The position numbers and the translations under genes are program-made. Source: Dehalococcoidia bacterium (GTDB lineage: Bacteria; Chloroflexota; Dehalococcoidia; GIF9; AB-539-J10). From it: 5,311 bases of DNA. The stretch covers positions 1 through 5,311 of the forward strand of contig SOHS01000046.1 of assembly GCA_004377135.1 (NCBI GenBank), written 5' to 3'. The notes below the pieces were generated by a model. The model did not search any database, was not told the origin of the DNA, and saw only the letters and a program-made list of their open reading frames with translations. Shown here one piece after another: positions 1-5,311 of this stretch (position 1 is the stretch's first letter; each line of letters starts with the position of its first letter).

Positions 1-7
1 AAGGGTT

Positions 8-340
8 ATGGCTCAATCTTATGTTCGGCTATTACTGCGGGGTGTCGTGGAGCCTTTGCTGCTCTTTATTATAGGCGAATTACCCATACATGGCTATGAA
101 ATTGCCAGAGAACTGGAGCGGAGGAGCGAAGGCTACTTTGATCTTACGGCAAGCACCCTTTACTCCGCATTACGCCGTTTAGAGAGCAGAGGCCTTGTGT
201 CAAGCTCGTGGCAGTACATTGCTAAGCAAAAGCGCCGATGTTATGAGTTGACCGAGAAAGGTCGTCAGATTCTGGCTGAAGAATTAACTCAGTGGGAGCA
301 GTTCCTTGGCGCTACCGACAGAGTTATAGACAGCCAGTGA
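8..340 (+). CDS. PadR-family winged-helix transcriptional regulator
   Basis: This is a predicted cytoplasmic DNA-binding regulator of 110 residues. PadR-family marks are visible: an N-terminal helix with R-G-V-V-E-P-L-L-L (11-19), the HGYEIAREL segment (28-36), the recognition-helix region TASTLYSALRRLESRGLV (47-64), and a beta-wing ending in Y-E-L-T-E-K-G-R (79-86). Only about 25 residues follow the wing, so it lacks the long C-terminal helical domain of larger PadR proteins and fits the short subclass, which usually dimerises through one C-terminal helix. The ATG lies only 2 bases after an AAGGG, too close for an ideal ribosome site, and the frame stays open to the window edge, so the true start could lie upstream. 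The hydrolase gene begins one base after its stop, so the two are probably co-transcribed. The ligand and target are unknown; PadR proteins often repress their own operon. Confidence 0.9.
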   Translation: MAQSYVRLLLRGVVEPLLLFIIGELPIHGYEIARELERRSEGYFDLTASTLYSALRRLESRGLVSSSWQYIAKQKRRCYELTEKGRQILAEELTQWEQFLGATDRVIDSQ

Positions 341-341
341 A

Positions 342-1118
342 GTGGAAATTCAAATCCTAGGGGCCCATTTAGCTGAGCAAAAAGGGGCACGGTTAACCTC
401 GCTATTAATTGATAGTGTTTTAGTTGTAGATGCTGGTGGACTTACCTCCGCCCTTTCTCTACCCGAACAAGAGAAGATAGAAACCGTTTTGCTTACCCAT
501 CACCATTTCGACCATACTCGTGACCTAGTTACTCTGGCTGCTAACGCCGGCTACTACTGGCGAAAGCAATTGGTAGTTTACGCCCCGCGTTACACGCTTG
601 ATATTGTCACTAGCTGCCTTCTTGATGGCAAGATATATGCCAATTACCTTGAATATCCCAGCAAGGAAAAACCGACTCTCATACTTGAGGCTATTGAACC
701 TTATGGCAGAAAAACCGTTGGCGGCTACGATGTTTTAGCAGTGCCGGTAAAACATTCTGTACCAACTGTGGGCTATCAAATCACTTCTTTGGATGGCAAA
801 AGCTTATTTTGCACCGGCGATACCACAGTGGGAATATCTGACTGCTGGCAGCATATTTCCCCTCAGTTGCTTATTTCTGAAGTTACCGGACCTAATAAGT
901 ATGGAGACTGGCTCAAGAAAGCTGGTCATCTTTGTGCTGAGTTTCTAAAAGAGGAGCTCATACAGTTTCGCCGACTCAACGGGTATTTGCCTCGCGTCAT
1001 TGTTATTCATATCGGGAATCCTTTTGAGCAGGAGATCAAGGAAGAGGTATCTCAAGTAGCTCAGGAACTAAAAGCTGATATAAGTCTGGGCTATGAAGAC
1101 ATGAAAATTACCCTGTAA
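342..1118 (+). CDS. Metallo-beta-lactamase-fold hydrolase, class II cyclic-nucleotide phosphodiesterase-like
   Basis: This is a 258-residue metal-dependent hydrolase, probably cytoplasmic because no signal peptide or membrane segment is visible. The metal ligands of the fold are present: the HxHxDH motif in THHHFDH (H53, H55, D57, H58), H138 in VKHSVP, D160 in CTGDT, and H223 in VIHIGNP. E180 followed by AGHL (194-197) and the late IHIGNP-E-x-I pattern resemble class II 3',5'-cyclic-nucleotide phosphodiesterases and their RNase Z-like relatives more than beta-lactamases; this is a pattern judgement, not a search result. The start is GTG, one base after the padR stop, with no convincing Shine-Dalgarno, which suggests translational coupling. 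The substrate cannot be told from the sequence: a cyclic nucleotide, another phosphodiester or a lactone are all possible. The fold assignment is firm and the phosphodiesterase subtype tentative. Confidence 0.85.
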   Translation: MEIQILGAHLAEQKGARLTSLLIDSVLVVDAGGLTSALSLPEQEKIETVLLTHHHFDHTRDLVTLAANAGYYWRKQLVVYAPRYTLDIVTSCLLDGKIYANYLEYPSKEKPTLILEAIEPYGRKTVGGYDVLAVPVKHSVPTVGYQITSLDGKSLFCTGDTTVGISDCWQHISPQLLISEVTGPNKYGDWLKKAGHLCAEFLKEELIQFRRLNGYLPRVIVIHIGNPFEQEIKEEVSQVAQELKADISLGYEDMKITL

Positions 1119-1133
1119 TTATCTCCACAGGGT
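1110..1133 (-). terminator. Possible terminator hairpin for the trp operon
   Basis: A 7-bp perfect inverted repeat (ACCCTGT at 1110-1116, ACAGGGT at 1127-1133) encloses a 10-base loop and overlaps the stop codon of the plus-strand hydrolase gene. Read on the minus strand, the hairpin is followed by AATTTTC, a short U-tract, which suits termination of transcripts leaving the TrpB2 gene about 80 bases earlier. The stem is short and the U-run only four bases, so it may be a weak terminator or chance. Confidence 0.4.
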
Positions 1134-1167
1134 CACTGTCATTCTTTTCTACTGGCAAGTGATTGTA

Positions 1168-1211
1168 GCTGGCGCCCTAGTAACCCACGCTATGGCGCCA
1201 GCCATTTTCTT
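1168..1211 (+). terminator. Probable terminator hairpin for the padR-hydrolase unit, between convergent genes
   Basis: A 9-bp perfect GC-rich inverted repeat (GCTGGCGCC at 1168-1176, GGCGCCAGC at 1194-1202) can extend inward after one mismatch by TAG/CTA (1178-1180 with 1190-1192). On the plus strand it is followed by CATTTTCTT, a U-rich tail, so it should end transcription from padR and the hydrolase. Minus-strand transcripts also form it, 8 bases after the TrpB2 stop codon, but without an adjacent U-run; there it may protect the 3' end or assist the second hairpin at 1110-1133. Confidence 0.65.
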
Positions 1212-2575
1212 CAGCCGACCTTGGGCAGTTCAAGCTGGGCCTTCCTTACTTCTTCCTCGGGATAGGCATAATCCTGAAGTTTACCAGATAGGTAGGCATC
1301 ATAGGCAGCCAGGTCGAAGTGCCCGTGTCCACTATGAGCTATCAAGATGGTCTTGGATTTACCTTCTTCCTTACACTTGAGGGCCTCCTCAATAGCTACC
1401 TTGACATTGTGGCAGGGCTCCGGACCACTGATAATGCCCTCGGTGCGGGCAAACTGTACCCCTCCCGCAAAGGCGGCAGTCTGAGGCACAGCTACGGCTT
1501 CAACCAAACCAAGTTTATGGAGGTGACATATGGTAGGTGCCATCCCATGATAGCGCAGTCCACCGGCATGGATTGGTGGCGGCACAAAGCCATGCCCTAG
1601 GGTATACATTTTGATCAAGGGAGTCATACCGACCATGTCACCAAAATCATAGGCATAAAGTCCTTTGGTCATGCTGGGGCAACTTTCCGGCTCACAGCAG
1701 ATAATGCGCATGTCCTTCTTTTTGCCGCTAATCTTATCCCGAATCCAGGGGAAGAATTGCCCGGCGAAGTTTGAGCCGCCGCCAACGTTACCCACGATAA
1801 TATCAGGATAGGCATCTGCCATCTCCATTTGTTTCCGGCATTCCTCCCCGATGATGGTCTGGTGAAGCAGGACATGGTTAAGCACGCTGCCAATCGAATA
1901 CCTGTAGTCTGGACGGGTTGCCATGTACTCTATTGCCTCGCTAATAGCTAGACCTAAACTGCCAGGACAATCAGGCCATTTTTCCAGCATAGCTTGCCCT
2001 GACTTGGTCTCGGAGCTGGGGCTGGGGACACAATTAGCCCCCCAGGTCTCCATGGCGATGCGGCGATACGGTTTCTGGTGGTAACTGATGCTGACCATAA
2101 ACACCTTGATCTCTAGGCCAAAGAATGCCCCGGCCAGAGCTAGGGCGCTCCCCCACTGCCCGGCACCGGTCTCAGTACTTAAGCCCTTGAGGCCTTGTTT
2201 CTTAGCATAGTATGCCTGAGCCGTCGCCGTATTGGGCTTGTGGCTACCAGCCTGGTTCGTTCCTTCATACTTGTAGAAGATTTTGGCCGGTGTATCCAGA
2301 GCCTTCTCCAGCCGGTATGCCCGATGCAGTACCGTTGGCCTCCAGGTGCGGTAGATCGCCTGCAGCTCCTCAGGGATTTCAATCCAGCGGTCTTTCCTGT
2401 TGAGTTCCTGCTCGGCACACACCCTGGAGAACAGGCCGGCTGCGTCATCCACGGTTGCCGGCTTTCCCGTTCCCGGGTGCAGCACGTGTGGCATATCCCC
2501 GGGCATATCAGCCATAATATTGTACCAACGAGTGGGCATATCCTTTTGGTCAAGAAAATACATTCCTTTCTCCAT
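1211..2575 (-). CDS. trpB2: TrpB2-type tryptophan synthase beta subunit (TrpB-like PLP enzyme)
   Basis: This is a 454-residue fold-type II PLP enzyme of the TrpB2 group, longer than the 400-residue TrpB nearby because of an N-terminal extension (W17-Y18-N19 to about residue 45) typical of that group. Visible sites are the PLP lysine K113 in GSHKPNTA, catalytic glutamate E135 in STETGAGQWG, the phosphate-binding loop GNVGGGSNFAG (262-272), and HSGHGHFD (414-421). Canonical TrpB has GLDYPGVGPEH at the substrate-facing loop; here it reads GLRYHGMAP with R341 in place of the aspartate. TrpB2 enzymes condense indole with serine or O-phosphoserine to tryptophan and generally do not form the stable complex with TrpA. 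The ATG at 2575 is preceded by AAGGAGG (2580-2586) four bases away, better placed than the second methionine. It is the last gene of the trp operon, 71 bases past trpA. Sampled 60-base rows average about 56% GC against about 49% for trpB. Family assignment is firm; the preferred substrate is not known. Confidence 0.93.
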   Translation of the reverse strand: MEKGMYFLDQKDMPTRWYNIMADMPGDMPHVLHPGTGKPATVDDAAGLFSRVCAEQELNRKDRWIEIPEELQAIYRTWRPTVLHRAYRLEKALDTPAKIFYKYEGTNQAGSHKPNTATAQAYYAKKQGLKGLSTETGAGQWGSALALAGAFFGLEIKVFMVSISYHQKPYRRIAMETWGANCVPSPSSETKSGQAMLEKWPDCPGSLGLAISEAIEYMATRPDYRYSIGSVLNHVLLHQTIIGEECRKQMEMADAYPDIIVGNVGGGSNFAGQFFPWIRDKISGKKKDMRIICCEPESCPSMTKGLYAYDFGDMVGMTPLIKMYTLGHGFVPPPIHAGGLRYHGMAPTICHLHKLGLVEAVAVPQTAAFAGGVQFARTEGIISGPEPCHNVKVAIEEALKCKEEGKSKTILIAHSGHGHFDLAAYDAYLSGKLQDYAYPEEEVRKAQLELPKVG

Positions 2576-2588
2576 TCTTCCTCCTTTC
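2576..2588 (-). promoter_or_regulatory. Strong ribosome binding site of the TrpB2 gene
   Basis: On the minus strand the ATG at 2575 is preceded by GAAAGGAGGAAGA. The AAGGAGG core matches the 16S rRNA 3' end and lies four bases from the start. This decides the first methionine over Met5 and shows that the gene can be translated independently of trpA. Confidence 0.8.
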
Positions 2589-2628
2589 GATTTCTTATTC
2601 AGCTAGCATTCAAAGCTAAGTTACCTTA

Positions 2629-2648
2629 CTACATATTAGCCTCCTTTT
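2629..2648 (-). promoter_or_regulatory. Ribosome binding site followed by a start-stop pair (ATG TAG) in the trpA-trpB2 spacer
   Basis: On the minus strand AAAAGGAGG (2648-2640) overlaps the trpA stop codon, then five bases, then ATG (2634-2632), TAG (2631-2629) and a second stop, TAA (2628-2626). The signal is as good as that of any gene here, yet encodes only a methionine. A further four-codon frame, M-L-A-E-stop, lies at 2609-2595 without a good ribosome site. The rest of the 71-base spacer shows no convincing promoter or strong hairpin. It may be a relic of a former gene start, or a place where terminating ribosomes are held or re-initiate before trpB2. Confidence 0.5.
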
Positions 2649-3420
2649 ACGATAAGGCCTCTCTCAGGCATTTAACAAAAGAGCAGGCATTTTCAAGTAA
2701 TTTGTCCCCGTCGAGCAACTGTATAATACGGCTGCCCACAATAACGCCATCGGCTACCCTGGCTACTCTTCGGGCTTGCTCGGGGGTGGAGACTCCAAAG
2801 CCAACGCAAAGAGGCTTTTCAGTCCTTTTTCTTACTCTGGCTACGAAACCTTCCAGTTCCTGGGGAAGTTTATCCCTGGCGCCGGTGACACCGGTCAGGG
2901 AAACTAAGTAAATGAAGCCGCTTGACTTGCCGGCCACTAGTTTGATGCGTTCTTCGGTGCTAGCCGGGCTGAGAAGATAAATAAGGTCGAGCCCGTGCCT
3001 TCTAGTTGATTTTTCCAGTTCCTGTCCTTCCTCGGGTGGCAGGTCAGGTATAATCAGCCCGTCAATCCCCACCTCGGCGCACTTCGAGCAAAATTGCTCC
3101 AATCCGAACTTCAGCACAGGGTTGTAGTAAGTCATAAACACCAGGGGAATTTCTACTCGCCGCCTTAGCTCCTGAGCCACCTCAAAGCAGGCCTTGGGGG
3201 TAACTCCTTGCCTTAGCGCTTCATAGCTTGCTCGCTGGATAGTAGCACCGTCGGCCAGGGGGTCGGAGAAGGGGATGCCAAGCTCGATGATGTCACATCC
3301 GTTGCTGGCAAAAAGAGGCACTGCTTTCAAGGTTGTTTCAACATTGGGATAGCCCACTGTGATGTAGGGAATAAGGGCAGTATGGCTTGCTCGGGCAAAA
3401 ACTGAAGCGATGCGGCTCAA
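2647..3420 (-). CDS. trpA: Tryptophan synthase alpha subunit
   Basis: This 257-residue cytoplasmic TIM-barrel subunit cleaves indole-3-glycerol phosphate to indole and glyceraldehyde 3-phosphate and passes indole to TrpB. The length is close to the usual 260-270. Catalytic residues are intact: E46 in IIELGIPFSDP and D57 in PLADGATIQ. Also visible are the flexible active-site loop YLVSLTGVTGAR (171-182) and the phosphate-binding loops GFGVS (207-211) and VGS (228-230). The start is TTG, overlapping the trpB stop by four bases (TTGA at 3417-3420) with a GGGGGTGA Shine-Dalgarno inside the last trpB codons, so translation should be coupled to trpB and keep alpha and beta near equal amounts. No in-frame ATG near the N terminus would preserve the first barrel strand, which supports the TTG start. 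Confidence 0.97.
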   Translation of the reverse strand: MSRIASVFARASHTALIPYITVGYPNVETTLKAVPLFASNGCDIIELGIPFSDPLADGATIQRASYEALRQGVTPKACFEVAQELRRRVEIPLVFMTYYNPVLKFGLEQFCSKCAEVGIDGLIIPDLPPEEGQELEKSTRRHGLDLIYLLSPASTEERIKLVAGKSSGFIYLVSLTGVTGARDKLPQELEGFVARVRKRTEKPLCVGFGVSTPEQARRVARVADGVIVGSRIIQLLDGDKLLENACSFVKCLREALS

Positions 3421-4619
3421 AGCTTCACCCCCAGTGCCTTGACTACAATATCCATATCTTTATCGCCATGTCCGCTCAAGTTGACTACAATAATTTGCTC
3501 CTTATTCATGGAGCCTGCCATTTTAGCCGCATAGGATATGGCGTGGGCTGGCTCAAGGGCCGGGATAATGCCTTCGGTCTGGCAGAGAAGCTGGAAAGCT
3601 TTCATCGCCTCCTTATCATCCACTGCCACATAGGTGGCACGTCCGGTCTTCTTGTAGTAACTATGTTCAGGCCCCACTCCGGGATAATCCAGCCCAGCAG
3701 AAATGCTGTGGGTCCCTAGAATCTGCCCGGCATCGTCCTGAAGGACATATGATTTCGTCCCATGCAAAACCCCTACTGTACCGGCGACCAGGGAGGCGGC
3801 ATGTTTCCCTGTCCTGATTCCCTTTCCTGCCGCCTCTACCCCGATAAATTTGACTTTTTTATCGTTCACAAAGGGGTGGAAAATCCCCATGGCATTGCTC
3901 CCTCCGCCCACGCAGGCGATGATATAGTCGGGCAAACGACTGCACTGAGCCAAAATCTGCTCTCTGGTCTCCTTGCCTATGATTGATTGAAAATCGCGCA
4001 CCATCACCGGGTAGGGGTGAGGACCTACCACCGAGCCCAGAAGGTAATATGTATTTTCGACGTTAGTCACCCAATCTCTAATCGCCTCATTTATGGCATC
4101 TTTCAGTGTTCTGGTACCTGAAGAAACAGGACGCACCTCAGCATTAAGCAGCTTCATGCGGAAGACGTTGAGGGCTTGGCGCTGCACATCTTCTTCACCC
4201 ATGTAGACAACGCAATCCAGCCCCAACTTGGCACATATGGTAGCGGTAGCTACCCCATGTTGGCCGGCACCAGTCTCAGCGATAATCCTTTGTTTTTTCA
4301 TCCTCCTGGCCAAAAGGCCCTGCCCCAGAGCATTGTTTATCTTATGGGCCCCGGTATGAAGCAGGTCCTCCCTTTTGAGGAAGATTTGCGCCCCCCCGCA
4401 ATGCCTGGTGAGTCTTTCCGCGAAATAAAGTGGTGTTGGCCTTCCTGAATAATTACAGGACAGAGAATCGAATTCAGCCCAGAAGGATGAGTCACGCTTC
4501 GCCTCTGCGTAAGCTGCCTCCAGTTCGTCCAAGACTGGCATAAGAGTCTCAGGCACGAACCTGCCGCCGAACTGCTCGAAATAACCGTGAGAATCAGGTA
4601 GCTGCTTATCTTTTTTCAT
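3417..4619 (-). CDS. trpB: Tryptophan synthase beta subunit (canonical TrpB1 type)
   Basis: This 400-residue PLP enzyme condenses indole with L-serine to give L-tryptophan as the beta part of the alpha2beta2 complex. The family hallmarks are complete: the N-terminal GYFEQFGGRFVPETL (12-26), PLP lysine K93 in HTGAHKINNA, catalytic E115 in AETGAGQHG, VQRQALNVFRMKLLNA (145-160), the phosphate loop VGGGSNAMG (237-245), GLDYPGVGPEH (309-319) whose aspartate D311 gates the closed state, TEGIIPALEPAHA (348-360) and LSGHGDKD (381-388). The ATG has an AAGGA six bases upstream, located inside the end of trpF; the two genes overlap by 14 bases. Being next to trpA with a stop-start overlap, it is the beta subunit expected to pair with TrpA, in contrast to the TrpB2 enzyme at the operon's end. 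Confidence 0.98.
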   Translation of the reverse strand: MKKDKQLPDSHGYFEQFGGRFVPETLMPVLDELEAAYAEAKRDSSFWAEFDSLSCNYSGRPTPLYFAERLTRHCGGAQIFLKREDLLHTGAHKINNALGQGLLARRMKKQRIIAETGAGQHGVATATICAKLGLDCVVYMGEEDVQRQALNVFRMKLLNAEVRPVSSGTRTLKDAINEAIRDWVTNVENTYYLLGSVVGPHPYPVMVRDFQSIIGKETREQILAQCSRLPDYIIACVGGGSNAMGIFHPFVNDKKVKFIGVEAAGKGIRTGKHAASLVAGTVGVLHGTKSYVLQDDAGQILGTHSISAGLDYPGVGPEHSYYKKTGRATYVAVDDKEAMKAFQLLCQTEGIIPALEPAHAISYAAKMAGSMNKEQIIVVNLSGHGDKDMDIVVKALGVKL

Positions 4620-5277
4620 CGGCTTTCCTTACTGCTTCAATGAATGCTCTTATTTTGGCTATATCCTTGACCCCTCCTGTCTCTACTCCAGATGATACAT
4701 CTACTCCCCAGGGTGACACTCTCTCAATTAACCTGGCTACATTCCTTGGGTCGAGCCCACCGGCAATAATGACCGGAAACCTCTTAGCTACCTCTTGAGC
4801 CAAGTCCCAGTCGAAGTTTTCTCCTGTTCCCCCATATTTGCCTTCAACTCGGGAGTCAAGGAGGGCGATAAAGCTTTGATGGGGAAGCAATTTGTCTCCA
4901 GCGGATAACTCAGCATAGAGTTCCTGGGGGGATTGCCGGTCTATTCGAATTGTCTTGATTACTGGTCTAACAACCTCGCTGCAATATTCCCATGATTCAT
5001 CGCCACTCAATTGGACCCAGTCTAAAGCACAGAAATCGGCGAGCTCATTTACCTGGAAACTCGGTGCATTAACAAAGACGCCGACCACTTTTGTGGTATC
5101 GCTGCTTTTCTTGACGTCACTGGCTATCTCACATGCCTTGGCAGGACTTACCTGTCGTTTACTGGGAGCAAAGACCAACCCGATAAAATCAGCACCGGCC
5201 TCAACCGCTGCTAGGGCATGGGTCTTATCTCTAATCCCGCAAATCTTGATATGAGTAGATGATGAAAATTCCTTCAT
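4606..5277 (-). CDS. trpF: Phosphoribosylanthranilate isomerase
   Basis: This 223-residue TIM-barrel enzyme carries out the Amadori rearrangement of N-(5-phosphoribosyl)anthranilate to the 1-deoxyribulose form, the step before TrpC. The catalytic base C13 lies in IKICGIRD (10-17) and the general acid D141 in LLDSRVEGKYGGTG (139-152). The phosphate-binding loops IAGGLDPRNV (171-180) and GVDVSSGVE (191-199) with GGVKD are present. The usual QLHGDE reads QLSGDE (89-94), a serine for the conserved histidine. About ten extra residues (MKEFSSSTHI) precede the first strand. The ATG overlaps the trpC stop as ATGA and lies inside a 17-bp tandem repeat; the upstream copy supplies AAGGA nine bases before it. 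In this frame the next stop upstream is TAA at 5298-5296 and no better start occurs between. It overlaps trpB by 14 bases at its 3' end. Confidence 0.97.
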   Translation of the reverse strand: MKEFSSSTHIKICGIRDKTHALAAVEAGADFIGLVFAPSKRQVSPAKACEIASDVKKSSDTTKVVGVFVNAPSFQVNELADFCALDWVQLSGDESWEYCSEVVRPVIKTIRIDRQSPQELYAELSAGDKLLPHQSFIALLDSRVEGKYGGTGENFDWDLAQEVAKRFPVIIAGGLDPRNVARLIERVSPWGVDVSSGVETGGVKDIAKIRAFIEAVRKADEKR

Positions 5278-5300
5278 CTTAGCAATTCCTTCATCTTAGC
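5267..5300. repeat. Perfect 17-bp tandem duplication at the trpC/trpF junction
   Basis: Two identical adjacent 17-base copies lie at 5267-5283 and 5284-5300; on the minus strand each reads GCTAAGATGAAGGAATT. The upstream copy encodes the AKMKEL part of the trpC C terminus and supplies the trpF Shine-Dalgarno. The downstream copy contains the trpC stop and the trpF start. Because 17 is not a multiple of three, the second copy shifts frame: the trpC frame ends at TGA 5276-5274 and the trpF frame takes over. Confidence 0.95.
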
Positions 5301-5311
5301 CCGGACATCAC
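5274..5311 (-). CDS. trpC: Indole-3-glycerol phosphate synthase, C-terminal end only (cut by the window edge)
   Basis: Read from the window edge on the minus strand, two bases of a split codon are followed by D-V-R-A-K-M-K-E-L-L-R and a TGA stop at 5276-5274. A charged helix ending in K-x-x-E-L-L is the usual end of TrpC proteins, and trpC is the expected neighbour of trpF, so I call it trpC, though 11 residues alone cannot prove it. The stop overlaps the trpF ATG by four bases (ATGA), giving tight coupling. TrpC would convert the TrpF product to indole-3-glycerol phosphate, the TrpA substrate. The alternative is that this frame belongs to another gene; the match to position and ending makes that less likely. 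Confidence 0.75.
   Translation of the reverse strand, partial: DVRAKMKELLR

Noticed and set aside
1159..1380. 73-codon plus-strand frame crossing the convergent gap
   Set aside because: It begins inside a terminator-like hairpin, overlaps the 3' end of the TrpB2 gene in antisense, and has no domain or ribosome site.
2589..2640. Internal promoter for trpB2 in the spacer after trpA
   Set aside because: I found no pair of -35 and -10 like hexamers with reasonable spacing; the AT-rich stretch alone is not enough.
2195..2911. 238-codon plus-strand open frame antisense to the start of the TrpB2 gene and the end of trpA
   Set aside because: Its translation shows no recognisable domain, it lies wholly over two well-supported genes and the spacer between them, and no suitable ribosome site was seen.
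4606..4619. A6 run in the trpF-trpB overlap as a programmed frameshift site making a TrpF-TrpB fusion
   Set aside because: trpB is in the +1 frame relative to trpF, so the common -1 slip would not join them. trpB also has its own ATG with a good AAGGA upstream, so simple overlap and coupling explain it.
5274..5294. Six-codon leader peptide (MKELLR) just before trpF
   Set aside because: The same frame continues upstream to the window edge as D-V-R-A-K, matching a TrpC C terminus, so it is the end of trpC and not a leader.
1..5311. CRISPR array, tRNA or rRNA genes, insertion sequence, toxin-antitoxin or defence system
   Set aside because: Reading both strands gave no spaced repeats, cloverleaf, transposase or terminal repeats; nearly all bases are explained by trp genes and the padR-hydrolase pair.

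Overview
The window holds the distal end of a tryptophan biosynthesis operon on the minus strand. It converges on a small two-gene plus-strand unit made of a PadR-type regulator and a metallo-beta-lactamase-fold hydrolase. The genes are densely packed, start codons include ATG, GTG and TTG, and Shine-Dalgarno sequences are strong and purine-rich, so this is a prokaryote, most likely a bacterium. The gene order trpC-trpF-trpB-trpA plus a TrpB2-type enzyme, and the style of the hydrolase, remind me of Chloroflexota (Dehalococcoidia-like) or Gram-positive/deep-branching anaerobes. That placement is a low-confidence impression, not something the sequence proves.

Plus strand, 8-1118: a 110-aa PadR-family winged-helix regulator is followed after one base by a 258-aa hydrolase with an intact HxHxDH zinc site. 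Its second half resembles class II cyclic-nucleotide phosphodiesterases. The 92-bp convergent gap (1119-1210) and the end of the hydrolase gene carry two inverted repeats that could terminate transcription from both sides.

Minus strand, 5311-1211, in transcription order: the last 11 codons of trpC (cut by the window edge), trpF, trpB, trpA, then after a 71-base spacer a 454-aa TrpB2-type beta subunit. trpC/trpF overlap by 4 bases (ATGA), trpF/trpB by 14 bases and trpB/trpA by 4 bases (TTGA with a TTG start), so the core should be translationally coupled. TrpF isomerises phosphoribosylanthranilate, TrpC closes the indole ring, TrpA releases indole, and TrpB joins it to serine. The second beta subunit is of the type that works without TrpA and may use free indole and possibly O-phosphoserine.

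The most notable observations are two. First, a perfect 17-bp tandem duplication sits at the trpC/trpF junction; removing one copy in silico fuses the two reading frames into a trpC-trpF fusion like that of enterobacteria. Second, an excellent ribosome binding site right after trpA drives only a start-stop codon pair (ATG TAG) ahead of the TrpB2 gene. I found no wholly new system, RNA gene, CRISPR array or mobile element.
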